64,000 nt of DNA. It comes from AWTP1-13 sp035258605 (GTDB taxonomy: Bacteria; Pseudomonadota; Alphaproteobacteria; Rhizobiales; Hyphomicrobiaceae). How positions within the stretch are numbered: position 1 is the stretch's first letter; the number at the start of each line of letters is the position of its first letter. This document shows, piece by piece, positions 1-7,985 of the stretch. The notes under the pieces are model-generated. The model did not search any database and was not told the DNA's origin. It saw nothing but the letters and a program-made list of their open reading frames with translations. The stretch is taken from assembly GCA_035258605.1 (NCBI GenBank), contig DATFXD010000046.1:1-64000 (forward strand). The letters run 5' to 3'. The position numbers and the translations under genes were made by a program.

Positions 1-1
1 G

Positions 2-31
2 AGCGAGCCGTTGCGGGAGGCTGCCGAATGA
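2..31 (+). CDS. Possible 3' end of an upstream gene (partial)
   Basis: The frame ending at TGA 29-31 is open back to the window edge and would encode SEPLREAAE and a stop. It would overlap the next ATG as ATGA, a coupling seen elsewhere in this window. Importer clusters of this type often carry an acyl-CoA ligase gene just upstream, but nine residues cannot identify anything, and the frame of the next gene is also open across this stretch. This is an inference only. Confidence 0.3.
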   Translation, partial: SEPLREAAE

Positions 32-852
32 AAGCCGACGTCGAACCCAGACCCGTGGTCGCCGGCGATGCGGCGCTGGCGCCCGGTGAGGTGCTGTTGT
101 CGGTCGAGCACGTGTCGTTGTCGTTCGGCGGCATCCGGGCCTTGCGCGATGTCTCCTTCGACATCCGCAAGGGCGAGATCAGGGCCATCATCGGCCCCAA
201 CGGCGCCGGCAAGACGTCGATGCTCAACGTCATCAACGGCTTCTATCATCCCCAGGACGGCATCATCACCTTCAAGGGCCGGCGCCGCCACAACATGCGC
301 CCCTACCTCGCCGCCAGCCAGGGCATCGCCCGCACCTTCCAGAACGTGGCGCTGTTTAAGGGCATGTCGACGCTCGACAACATCATGACCGGGCGCACCT
401 TGAAAATGCGCCGAGGCATCCTTGCCCATATGCTGCACTGGGGCCCGGCGCAGCGCGAGGAGATCCGCCACCGCGAGGCGGTCGAGCACATCATCGACTT
501 CCTCGAGATTGCGCACATCCGCAAGGTGCCGGTCGGCAAGCTGCCCTACGGCCTGCAAAAGCGCGTCGAACTCGGCCGTGCGCTCGCCATGGAGCCCGAA
601 CTGTTATTGCTCGATGAGCCGATGGCCGGCATGAACCTGGAGGAGAAGCAGGACATGAGCCGCTTCATCCTGACCGTCAAGGACACCTTCGACACCACCA
701 TCGCGCTGATCGAGCACGACATGGGCGTGGTGATGGACCTGTCCGATCGCGTCGTGGTCCTCGACTACGGCCGCAAGATCGCCGATGGCACGCCGGCGGC
801 CGTACAGGGTGACCAGGCGGTGATCGACGCCTATCTCGGCGTGGCCCATTAG
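28..852 (+). CDS. HAAT-family ABC transporter ATP-binding protein (LivG type)
   Basis: Cytoplasmic ATPase subunit that should power import by the two permeases that follow. Residues 56-63 are the Walker A motif GPNGAGKT, Gln105 is the Q-loop, LPYGLQ at 172-177 is the LivG-type variant of the ABC signature, LLLLDEP at 192-198 is Walker B, and His230 is the H-loop. The C-terminus has the DYGRKIADGTP segment usual in LivG. The length of 274 aa includes about 20 extra N-terminal residues. The ATG at 28 has a GGGAGG ribosome site at 15-20. It is the first complete gene of an apparent operon of ATPase, permease, permease, binding protein, ATPase and PaaK-like protein. The family imports branched-chain amino acids, amides, urea or aromatic acids. 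The substrate cannot be read here, though the PaaK-like gene favours an organic acid. Confidence 0.93.
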   Translation: MKADVEPRPVVAGDAALAPGEVLLSVEHVSLSFGGIRALRDVSFDIRKGEIRAIIGPNGAGKTSMLNVINGFYHPQDGIITFKGRRRHNMRPYLAASQGIARTFQNVALFKGMSTLDNIMTGRTLKMRRGILAHMLHWGPAQREEIRHREAVEHIIDFLEIAHIRKVPVGKLPYGLQKRVELGRALAMEPELLLLDEPMAGMNLEEKQDMSRFILTVKDTFDTTIALIEHDMGVVMDLSDRVVVLDYGRKIADGTPAAVQGDQAVIDAYLGVAH

Positions 853-861
853 GAGGTGCCG

Positions 862-1791
862 GTGCAGCTGGCGGGGCAGGTGCTGGAGGTGTTGCTCGGC
901 GGCTTGTTGTCGGGCGTGCTCTATTCGCTGGTGGCATTGGGGTTCGTGCTGATCTTCAAGGCCTCCGGCGTCTTCAACTTTGCCCAGGGCGCGATGGTGC
1001 TGTTGGCGGGGCTGGCGATGGTGCGCTGCCTCGACTTTCTGAGCCACCATGAGCTTCCGACCTGGGTGGCGGTGCTGCTGGCCTTGATGTTTGCCGCCGG
1101 CATCATGGCGCTGACGGCATGGCTGGTGCAGCGGTTCGTGCTCGGGCCCCTCGTCAACCAGGACGGCTTGACCTTGTTCATGGCGACCATTGGCGCCACC
1201 TTCGTGCTTGAGGGCGCCTCGCAGATGATCTTCGGCTCGGACGTCTATCCGCTGCGCCTGTTCCCGACCGACGCCTGGATCGTCGGCGAGAACCTCTTTC
1301 CCGGCGGCATCCTGATCAACAAGCTCGATGTCTGGGGCGGTCTGATCGCCGGCGTGCTGGTGGCGGGGCTCGCCATCTTCTTCCAGAATACCAAAACCGG
1401 ACGCGCGCTGCGCGCGGTGGCCGATGATCATGCGGCGGCACAATCGGTCGGCATTCCGATCAGCTGGATCTGGTTCGTGGTGTGGCTGGTGGCTGGGCTG
1501 GTGGCGCTGGTTGCCGCCACGGTTTGGGGAACCAAACTCGGGGTGCAGTTCTCCATCACCTTCCTGGCGCTGAAGGCGCTGCCGGTCCTGATCATCGGCG
1601 GCTTCACCTCGGTACCGGGCGCCATCGTTGGCGGCTTGATGGTCGGGGCGGGCGAGAAGCTGGCCGAGATCTACCTGGGACCGCACATCGGCGGCGGCAT
1701 CGAATATTGGTTCGCCTACGTGCTGGCCCTGCTGGTCCTGCTGGTGAGGCCGCAGGGCCTGTTCGGCGAACGCATCATCGAGCGCATCTAG
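862..1791 (+). CDS. HAAT ABC transporter permease (LivH type)
   Basis: Inner-membrane permease subunit of the first importer. It is a run of hydrophobic helices with the LivH signatures: NFAQGAM early in the protein, the cytoplasmic loop TKTGRALRAVADDHAAAQSVGI where the ATPase docks, and a closing GGFTSVPGAIVGGLMVG segment. I chose GTG 862 because AGGAGG at 851-856 lies five bases before it. A GTG at 856 is also in frame but overlaps that ribosome site. The gene starts nine bases after the ATPase stop, so the two are translationally close. It should pair with the LivM-type subunit that follows. About 309 aa is normal for LivH. Confidence 0.92.
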   Translation: MQLAGQVLEVLLGGLLSGVLYSLVALGFVLIFKASGVFNFAQGAMVLLAGLAMVRCLDFLSHHELPTWVAVLLALMFAAGIMALTAWLVQRFVLGPLVNQDGLTLFMATIGATFVLEGASQMIFGSDVYPLRLFPTDAWIVGENLFPGGILINKLDVWGGLIAGVLVAGLAIFFQNTKTGRALRAVADDHAAAQSVGIPISWIWFVVWLVAGLVALVAATVWGTKLGVQFSITFLALKALPVLIIGGFTSVPGAIVGGLMVGAGEKLAEIYLGPHIGGGIEYWFAYVLALLVLLVRPQGLFGERIIERI

Positions 1792-1806
1792 GAGAACGCA
1801 ACTCCC

Positions 1807-2934
1807 ATGCTCTATCGCGAGGCGGGCCAGTTCAAGACCTCTTATGCCGCCGATATGGCGATCTTTCCCATTCGCCAGGATCGCGTGGCGTTGGCGCTGT
1901 TGCTGGCGCTGGCCTACGTTGGCATCCCGCTGCTCGCCACCTTCAAGATCTGGCCGTTCGGCAGCGACTACCTATTGCGCGCAATCCTGATCCCGTTTCT
2001 GATCCTGGCGCTGGGCAGCATCGGCCTCAACATCCTGATGGGCTATTGCGGGCAGATCTCGCTCGGTACCGGCGCCTTCATGGCGATCGGCGCCTATGGC
2101 GCCTACAAGTTCGCCACCGGCGTGCACTTGCCACTCGACTGGTTTGCAGCCGAGATCGCCATCCCGGCGCTGCCCGTGCTGCCCTCGATCCTGCTCGGCG
2201 GTGTGCTGGCGGCGCTGGTTGGCATTCTGTTCGGCATACCGAGCCTGCGCATCAAGGGTCTGTATTTGGCGGTGGCGACCTTGGCGGCGCAATTCTTCTT
2301 CGACTGGGTGTTCATCCGCGTCAAGTGGTTCACCAACTACACGCCGTCCGGCTCGGTCGCGGCCCCGGAGCTGAAAATTCTCGGACTGACGTTCTCGACG
2401 CCAATCGAGCGCTACCTGCTCTGTCTGCTGTTCGTGACGGTGTTCGCGCTGATGACCAAGAACCTGGTGCGCGGCAATCTCGGCCGGCAGTGGATGGCGA
2501 TCCGCGATATGGATATCGCCGCCGAACTGATGGGCATCAGGCCGCTTTATGCCAAGCTGTCGGCGTTCGCCATCTCCTCGTTCGTGGTCGGCATTGCCGG
2601 CGCATTGTGGGCGTTCGTCTATCTTGGCGCCTGGGAGCCGCTGGCCTTCAATATCGACCGCTCGTTCCAACTGTTGTTCATGGTCATCATCGGTGGCCTG
2701 GGCTCGATCCTGGGCGCATTCCTGGGCGCCGCCTTCATCCTCATCCTTCCGATCGTGCTGGACCAGCTACCGCACGCGCTGGGCATCCCGCTGACGGTGG
2801 AAACCGTATCGCTGCTGGTGCTGATCATCACCGGCGCGCTGATCTGCTATCTGTTGGTGGTCGAACCGCTGGGCTTTGCCCGGCTGTGGTCCGTGGCCAA
2901 GGAGAAGCTCAGATTGTGGCCGTATCCCTATTGA
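1807..2934 (+). CDS. HAAT ABC transporter permease (LivM type)
   Basis: Second inner-membrane permease, 375 aa, slightly longer than typical LivM because of a roughly 40-residue hydrophilic N-terminus (MLYREAGQFKTSYAADMAIF) before the first helix. LivM hallmarks are visible: NILMGYCGQISLGTGAFMAIGAY, the loop NLGRQWMAIRDMDIAAELMGI and the late segment GGLGSILGAFLGAAFI. The start ATG at 1807 follows the LivH stop by 15 bases, with GGAGAA at 1791-1796 as the ribosome site. The N-terminal extension with a YAADMAIF-like motif is, from memory, common in LivM proteins found beside acyl-CoA ligase and PaaK-like genes. That is weak support for an organic-acid substrate. Confidence 0.92.
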   Translation: MLYREAGQFKTSYAADMAIFPIRQDRVALALLLALAYVGIPLLATFKIWPFGSDYLLRAILIPFLILALGSIGLNILMGYCGQISLGTGAFMAIGAYGAYKFATGVHLPLDWFAAEIAIPALPVLPSILLGGVLAALVGILFGIPSLRIKGLYLAVATLAAQFFFDWVFIRVKWFTNYTPSGSVAAPELKILGLTFSTPIERYLLCLLFVTVFALMTKNLVRGNLGRQWMAIRDMDIAAELMGIRPLYAKLSAFAISSFVVGIAGALWAFVYLGAWEPLAFNIDRSFQLLFMVIIGGLGSILGAFLGAAFILILPIVLDQLPHALGIPLTVETVSLLVLIITGALICYLLVVEPLGFARLWSVAKEKLRLWPYPY

Positions 2935-3017
2935 GGTTTGGCCCCGCTGAATACCCAACGCGCTAGTTTGCGGAGCGGCGCGCATGGTCAGAAAAAAAGG
3001 CAAGCTCCCGGTCAATG

Positions 3018-3039
3018 CTCCTGGCGCAACCGCCAGGAG
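3018..3039 (+). other. Perfect hairpin in the permease-binding protein gap
   Basis: CTCCTGGCG at 3018-3026 pairs exactly with CGCCAGGAG at 3031-3039 around a CAAC tetraloop. It sits in the 159-base gap between the LivM-type gene and the binding-protein gene and has no T-tract. A short direct repeat, CGGTCGGAAT at 3057-3066 and 3071-3080, follows just before the ribosome site. This looks like an mRNA-stabilising or processing element rather than a terminator. That role is inference. Confidence 0.5.
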
Positions 3040-3093
3040 GACAAGGATCCGGCCGTCGGTCGGAATCCCTCGGTCGGAATGAAGGAGGACTCG

Positions 3094-4410
3094 ATGAACC
3101 GATCAACTCTCGCCTTGGCAGCAGCCCTCGTCGGCGTGGCGGCGCTCGCCGAGCCGGCGGTGGCACAGAATGAGCAGTTCTTGCCGGCGCTGGTCTATCG
3201 CACCGGCCCCTACGCGCCCAACGGCATCCCGTTTGCCGACGGCGTCGCCGACTATTGGACGCTCCTCAACGAGCGCGACGGCGGCATCAACGGCGTCAAG
3301 ATCGCCTTCGAGGAATGCGAGACCGGCTACGCCACCGACAAGGGCGTTGAATGCTATGAGCGCTTGAAGGGCAAGGGACCGACCGGCGCCGGCTATTTCT
3401 CGCCGCTGTCGACGGGCATCACCTTCGCGCTGACCGAAAAGGTGCCCGGCGACAAGATCCCGCTGCTGACGACCGGCTATGGCCGTTCCGAGAGCCGGGA
3501 TGGTTCGGTGTTCACCTGGAACTTCATTGCCCTTGGCAGCTATTGGACGGCAGCCGACATCGCCATCCAGCACATCGCCAAGGAGCTCGGTGGTTTCGAC
3601 AAGCTCAAGGGCAAGAAGATCACGCTCGTCTACCACGACAGCCCTTACGGCAAGGAGCCGATCCCGGCGCTGGAGGCGCGGGCCAAGCTCAACGGCATCG
3701 AATTCAAGGCGGTGCCGGTGACCCATCCCGGCGTCGAGCAGAAATCGCAGTGGCTCGCCATTCGCCAGGACCGCCCCGACTACGTGCTGCTGTGGGGCTG
3801 GGGGGTGATGAACTCGACCGCGATCAAGGAGGCGGCGGCGGTCGCCTATCCGCGCGACAAGATGATCGGCGTATGGTGGTCGGGTGCCGAGCCCGACGTG
3901 ACGCCGGCCGGCGACCAGGCGATCGGCTACAAGGCGCTGATGTTGCAGCATCCCGCCGGCAAGTTCAAAGTGCACGAGGACCTCGAGAAGTACGTGATCT
4001 CGAAGGGTAAGAGCGCCGGCAAGGACGATTTTGCGCAGGTGCTCTATAACCGCGGCGTCATCAACTCGATGCTCGGCACCGAGGCGATTCGCACCGCGCA
4101 GGGCAAATTCGGCAAGAAGCCGCTGACCGGCGAGCAGATCCGCTGGGGCTTTGAAAACCTCGACCTCACCGCCGAGCGGCTGAAGGAGCTGGGCTTCGAG
4201 GGCATGCTGAAGCCGATCCGGTTCTCCTGCCAGGATCACCAGGGCGCCGACCAGGCCCGGCTGCAGCAGTGGGACGGCAAGCAGTGGAAGATCATCACCG
4301 ACTTCTACACCGCCGATGAGTCGTTGCTGTCGCCGATGGTCAAGGACACGGCGGCCAAGTACGCCAAAGAAAAGAACATCACGCCGCGCGACTGCGCCAA
4401 GGAAAGCTGA
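3094..4410 (+). CDS. HAAT ABC transporter periplasmic substrate-binding protein
   Basis: Periplasmic receptor of the first importer, 438 aa. Residues 1-24 are a Sec signal peptide (hydrophobic LALAAALVGVAALA, likely cleaved after AVA). A type I periplasmic-binding fold follows (Peripla_BP_6 family). The start is ATG 3094, set by AAGGAGGA at 3082-3089. Upstream in-frame codons would only add residues ahead of the signal peptide. At over 400 mature residues it is longer than LivJ-type proteins (about 345), which matches binding proteins of aromatic or organic-acid HAAT systems. The mature protein keeps several cysteines (ECETGYATDKGVECYERL), possibly disulfide-bonded. The gene is bracketed by perfect hairpins on both sides, which may raise its transcript level above the permeases. 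Confidence 0.92.
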   Translation: MNRSTLALAAALVGVAALAEPAVAQNEQFLPALVYRTGPYAPNGIPFADGVADYWTLLNERDGGINGVKIAFEECETGYATDKGVECYERLKGKGPTGAGYFSPLSTGITFALTEKVPGDKIPLLTTGYGRSESRDGSVFTWNFIALGSYWTAADIAIQHIAKELGGFDKLKGKKITLVYHDSPYGKEPIPALEARAKLNGIEFKAVPVTHPGVEQKSQWLAIRQDRPDYVLLWGWGVMNSTAIKEAAAVAYPRDKMIGVWWSGAEPDVTPAGDQAIGYKALMLQHPAGKFKVHEDLEKYVISKGKSAGKDDFAQVLYNRGVINSMLGTEAIRTAQGKFGKKPLTGEQIRWGFENLDLTAERLKELGFEGMLKPIRFSCQDHQGADQARLQQWDGKQWKIITDFYTADESLLSPMVKDTAAKYAKEKNITPRDCAKES

Positions 4411-4436
4411 CGGAGCGGCGATCCCGCCCAACCACG

Positions 4437-4461
4437 CAAGGCCGCCCAGTTGGCGGCCTTG
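4437..4461 (+). terminator. Ten-bp hairpin after the binding-protein gene (attenuator-like)
   Basis: CAAGGCCGCC at 4437-4446 pairs perfectly with GGCGGCCTTG at 4452-4461 over a five-base loop. A short T-run lies at 4470-4474, eight bases beyond the stem. It falls between the binding-protein stop and the second ATPase start. The off-set T-run makes it a partial terminator or a 3'-end stabiliser rather than a strong terminator. Confidence 0.5.
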
Positions 4462-4488
4462 CAAAGCTGTTTTTGGAGTTTGGCCGTC

Positions 4489-5331
4489 GTGTCTGACGCA
4501 ACCCTGCCCTCCACGCCGACCAGCGCGCAGGCCGCCCTGCTCGGGGTGAACAACATCGAGGTCATCTACGATCACGTGATCCTGGTGCTGAAGGGTGTTT
4601 CGCTGTCGGTGGCACCGGGCAGCATTGTCGCCCTGCTCGGCGCCAATGGCGCCGGCAAATCCACCACGTTGAAGGCGATTTCCAACCTCATTCGCTCGGA
4701 ACGCGGCGAGGTCACCAAGGGGTCGATCGAATTTGCCGGCGAACGCATCGACGGTCTCACGCCCAACGATCTGGTGCGCCGCGGCTGCATCCAGGTGATG
4801 GAGGGCCGCCATTGCTTCGGACACCTGTCGGTGGAGGAGAACCTGTTGACCGGCGCCTTTACGCGCCGCGACGGCCGTGCTGCCATCGCCGCCGATCTCG
4901 AGCTGGTGTACGGCTATTTTCCGCGCCTCAAAGAACGGCGCGGGTCGTTGGCGGGCTACATCTCCGGCGGCGAGCAGCAGATGGTGGCGATCGGGCGCGC
5001 GCTGATGTCGCGGCCCAAAATGATGCTGCTCGACGAGCCATCGATGGGACTGGCGCCGCAATTGGTCGAGGAGATCTTCGAGATCGTCAAGCGTCTCAAC
5101 GCCGAGCAGCACGTGTCGCTGCTGCTGGCCGAGCAGAACACCAATATGGCACTGAAGTATGCGACCTACGGCTACATTCTCGAGAGCGGTCGCGTGGTGA
5201 TGGACGGCGAGGCGCAGCAATTGCGCGAAAACGAGGACGTCAAGGAGTTCTATCTCGGCATCGGCAGCGGCGACCGCAAGAGCTTCCGCGACGTGAAGTC
5301 CTACAAGCGGCGCAAGCGCTGGCTGGCGTGA
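4489..5331 (+). CDS. HAAT ABC transporter ATP-binding protein (LivF type)
   Basis: Second ATPase subunit of the first importer, about 280 aa. Walker A GANGAGKS is at 51-58, the signature ISGGE at 158-162, and Walker B MMLLDEP at 178-184. The LivF motif QNTNMALKYATYGYILESGR follows. I chose GTG 4489 because GGAG at 4475-4478 lies ten bases before it. A TTG at 4450 is in frame but lies inside the hairpin. The C-terminus carries a basic tail (SFRDVKSYKRRKRWLA) absent from E. coli LivF. From memory, this tail is common in LivF proteins located beside CoA-ligase genes. That fits the PaaK-like gene that follows. Confidence 0.92.
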   Translation: MSDATLPSTPTSAQAALLGVNNIEVIYDHVILVLKGVSLSVAPGSIVALLGANGAGKSTTLKAISNLIRSERGEVTKGSIEFAGERIDGLTPNDLVRRGCIQVMEGRHCFGHLSVEENLLTGAFTRRDGRAAIAADLELVYGYFPRLKERRGSLAGYISGGEQQMVAIGRALMSRPKMMLLDEPSMGLAPQLVEEIFEIVKRLNAEQHVSLLLAEQNTNMALKYATYGYILESGRVVMDGEAQQLRENEDVKEFYLGIGSGDRKSFRDVKSYKRRKRWLA

Positions 5332-5438
5332 TACCCGGGTACGCCCCCGCGGCTTGCTGCCTCGCCGGCGGTCTGGCACTGTTGTGGCCAGCGCTGCCAA
5401 CCCGACACCGGAATCGATAGCTCGACAGGGATGAGTAG

Positions 5439-6680
5439 ATGGTGACCAGCGACCATTTCGATCAGCTCGAGACCCGTGATCCCGAGCAGCGCGAATTGGC
5501 CCAATTCAATCTGCTTCCCGACCTGATCCGGCGGGCGATGGCCGATGCGCCCGGCTGGGCCGAGCATCTCAAGGGGGTCGACGCCGGTGCCGTAACCTCG
5601 CGGCAGGCGCTGGCAGAGCTGCCGGTGCTGCGCAAAAACTCGCTCAAGGATCTGCAGGGCCGGCGGCCGCCCTACGGCGGCTTTGCCACCGCGCCCGCCG
5701 GAGCGTTGGCGCGCGTCTTCATGTCACCTGGGCCGATCTTCGAGCCCGAGGGCAATGGCGAGGATTGGTGGCGGGCGGCACGCTCGCTCTACGCCGCCGG
5801 TATTCGCAAGGGCGATATCGTGCACAACACCTTCGCCTACCATCTGACGCCGGGCGGCTGGATCTTGGATTCCGGGGCGCGCGCGCTCGGCTGTACCGTG
5901 ATCGCGGCGGGACCGGGCAACAGCGAACAGCAGCTCGAAGCGATCGAGCGGCTGCGGCCAACCGCCTATGTCGGCGTTCCCGATTACCTCAAGATCCTGC
6001 TCGACAAGGCCAAGGAAACGCGCAAGGACGCCTCCTCGTTCCGCAAGGCGCTGGTCGGCGGCGGCGCCCTGTTCCCGTCGCTGCGCGCCGAATACAAGCA
6101 GCGCGGCATCGATACCTATCAGACCTACGCCACCGCCGATCTCGGCATCATCGCCTACGAAAGCCGGGCGCTCGACGGCATGATCGTCGATGAAGGGGCG
6201 ATCGTGGAAATCGTGCGCCCTGGCACCGGTGATCCCATTGCCGTCGGCGAGGTCGGCGAGGTGGTGGTGACCACCTTCAATCGCGACTATCCGATGATTC
6301 GCTTCGCTACCGGCGACCTGTCGGCGGTGCTGGCGGGCGTGAGCCCGTGCGGGCGCACCAACATGCGCATTAAGGGTTGGCTCGGACGCGCCGACCAGAC
6401 CACCAAGGTCAAGGGCATGTTTGTGCACCCCGAGCACATTGCCGAGCTCGCCAAGCGCCACGCCGGACTGGGACGGCTGCGGCTGGTGGTGGGACGTCAG
6501 GGCGAGCAAGACACCATGACCTTGCGGGTCGAAAGCGCCGTGCCCGACGCCGCCCTCAAGGGCAAGCTTGCCGAGAGCCTGCAGGCCATCACCAAGCTCA
6601 AAGGCGAGATCGAGCTGGTAGCCCCGAATTCACTCCCCAATGACGGCAAGGTGATCGCCGACGAACGCAGCTATGGCTAG
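5439..6680 (+). CDS. PaaK-like adenylate-forming (phenylacetate-CoA ligase family) protein
   Basis: 413 aa, the length of phenylacetate-CoA ligases. These activate an aromatic acid as acyl-AMP and transfer it to CoA. Family features seen: an N-terminal LPVLRKNSLKDLQ stretch followed by PPYGGFAT, the central TYATADLGIIAYES, the motif IRFATGDLSAVL, and a C-terminal GRADQTTKVKGMFVHPEHIAEL like the PaaK GRSDD..KVRG..V.P segment. The glycine-rich AMP-binding P-loop (SSGTTGKPT in PaaK) is replaced by MSPGPIFEPEG. The gene follows the LivF-type ATPase by 107 bases in the same direction, so it probably acts on the imported substrate. Whether it still makes an adenylate is uncertain. The paaK symbol is not given for that reason. 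Confidence 0.8.
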   Translation: MVTSDHFDQLETRDPEQRELAQFNLLPDLIRRAMADAPGWAEHLKGVDAGAVTSRQALAELPVLRKNSLKDLQGRRPPYGGFATAPAGALARVFMSPGPIFEPEGNGEDWWRAARSLYAAGIRKGDIVHNTFAYHLTPGGWILDSGARALGCTVIAAGPGNSEQQLEAIERLRPTAYVGVPDYLKILLDKAKETRKDASSFRKALVGGGALFPSLRAEYKQRGIDTYQTYATADLGIIAYESRALDGMIVDEGAIVEIVRPGTGDPIAVGEVGEVVVTTFNRDYPMIRFATGDLSAVLAGVSPCGRTNMRIKGWLGRADQTTKVKGMFVHPEHIAELAKRHAGLGRLRLVVGRQGEQDTMTLRVESAVPDAALKGKLAESLQAITKLKGEIELVAPNSLPNDGKVIADERSYG

Positions 6681-6743
6681 CGGCGGAGCCGCCGGATGCG
6701 CCCGCCCGGCGGTTCGATGCGAGCCGTTGCGGTAGCGGGCCGC

Positions 6744-7937
6744 TCAGCGCACCTGCGCCGGCATCGACTTGGCGCCGTAGCGGTCTTTAAAGGCCGTCGT
6801 CTCGATCTCCTCGAGCTCAATTTGACCGGCCATCACCTGGCGCTTCCAGGCCTCGTGTTGGGGATGACGACCCTGAAACTCGGGCATCACCTCGCGGGCA
6901 AACAGGGCAAGCGATTCCACGATGTCCTCGTGCGCATTGTTGCCGGCCTGGTTGAGCAAGATCACCTGATCGATATGCGAGCTTTCGAACTTGCGCAGCT
7001 TATTGCGCAGGGTCTCGGGGGAGCCGATCAACCCGCCCCGCAGCGCCGCCTCCTGCGCCGCCGGGTTGGCTCGCTTCCAGGCGCAGTATTCCTCCCACAT
7101 GTTGACCGTGCCTGGCGCCGGGCGCTTGCGGTCGCTGGAGGCGCCATAGAAGCGCAGCGCAAACTGGAAGAAGGTGGCGCCGTCGGCCTTGCGGCGCGCC
7201 TCCTCGTCGGTGTTGGCGCACATGAAAAAGCTGACCAGGGCGATGTTGGGGTTGATGCTGTAGTCGGCGAGTTTGGCCAGCCGCTTGGTGATGGCGTTGT
7301 AATAGGCGTGGACCCAGGCGTGCGCCGCCTCGGCGCTGACGAACTGGAAGCCGAGGGCTCCCAGACCGCAGCGACCGGCGCGCTCGATGGTGTCGAGCTG
7401 TGAGCACGCCATCCACAGCGGCGGGTGCGGCTTCTGGATCGGCTTCGGCACCACGTTGCGCAGCGGAATGTCGAAATAGGTGCCGTGGTGCTCGCTGCCG
7501 CCCGCCTTGAACATCGGAAATATCGCCCGCACCGCCTCCTCGAACACCGCCCGCTTGTCGTCCATGGAGCGGCCGAACGGCTCAAGTTCGGTGATGGAGG
7601 CGCTCTCCCCCATGCCGAATTCGCAGCGACCGTTGCTCAACAGATCGAGGACGGCGACCCGTTCGGCCACGCGCACCGGATGGCTGGTGGTGAGCTGCAG
7701 AATGCCGTGTCCGAGGCGGATGTCGCGGGTGCGCTGGCTGGCGGCACCGAGGAATGCCTCCGGTGCCGGACAGTGCGAGTACTCCTCGAGGAAATGGTGT
7801 TCGACCATCCAGGCGTAGTCGTAGCCGAGCCGGTCGGCCAGCTCGACTTGCATCAACGCGTTCTGATAGAGCTTGAGCTCGCCATCGGCCGCCCAGGGTC
7901 GCGGCAGCTGCAGCTCATAGAAGATGCCGAACTTCAT
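6744..7937 (-). CDS. LLM-class (luciferase-like) flavin-dependent monooxygenase
   Basis: 397 aa with the bacterial-luciferase fold of flavin-dependent oxygenases. Visible features are MKFGIFYELQLPRPW at the start (first beta strand), the EHHFLEEY segment (WMVEHHFLE), RLGHGILQLTTSHPVRVAERVAVLDLLSNGR, and the GMGESASITELEPFG loop that binds flavin phosphate. A reduced flavin supplied by a partner reductase is expected. No reductase gene is adjacent. The ATG at 7937 follows a GGGAGG-type site on the minus strand. The gene is convergent with the PaaK-like gene, 63 bases away, and heads toward it from the SDR gene upstream. The substrate is unknown. Confidence 0.88.
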   Translation of the reverse strand: MKFGIFYELQLPRPWAADGELKLYQNALMQVELADRLGYDYAWMVEHHFLEEYSHCPAPEAFLGAASQRTRDIRLGHGILQLTTSHPVRVAERVAVLDLLSNGRCEFGMGESASITELEPFGRSMDDKRAVFEEAVRAIFPMFKAGGSEHHGTYFDIPLRNVVPKPIQKPHPPLWMACSQLDTIERAGRCGLGALGFQFVSAEAAHAWVHAYYNAITKRLAKLADYSINPNIALVSFFMCANTDEEARRKADGATFFQFALRFYGASSDRKRPAPGTVNMWEEYCAWKRANPAAQEAALRGGLIGSPETLRNKLRKFESSHIDQVILLNQAGNNAHEDIVESLALFAREVMPEFQGRHPQHEAWKRQVMAGQIELEEIETTAFKDRYGAKSMPAQVR

Positions 7938-7985
7938 GCCTCTCGCCTCCCGTGGCTGCCGCGAAGATAGCGGAGCCGCCGCGCT

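Noticed and set aside
604..1686. A 360-codon minus-strand frame opposite the LivH-type permease
   Set aside because: Composition (very rich in His, Gln, Asp, Arg) is that of an antisense shadow of membrane-protein coding DNA. No recognisable domain.
3103..5400. A 765-codon open frame on the minus strand opposite the binding protein and LivF-type ATPase
   Set aside because: It has no ribosome site, no family motifs and a repetitive His/Gln/Arg/Asp composition typical of antisense reading of GC-rich genes. The plus-strand genes are well supported.
6681..6694. CGGCGG-AG-CCGCCG as a bidirectional terminator between the PaaK-like and luciferase-like genes
   Set aside because: The stem would need a two-base loop and no T-run lies on either side. 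It is common GC-rich symmetry.
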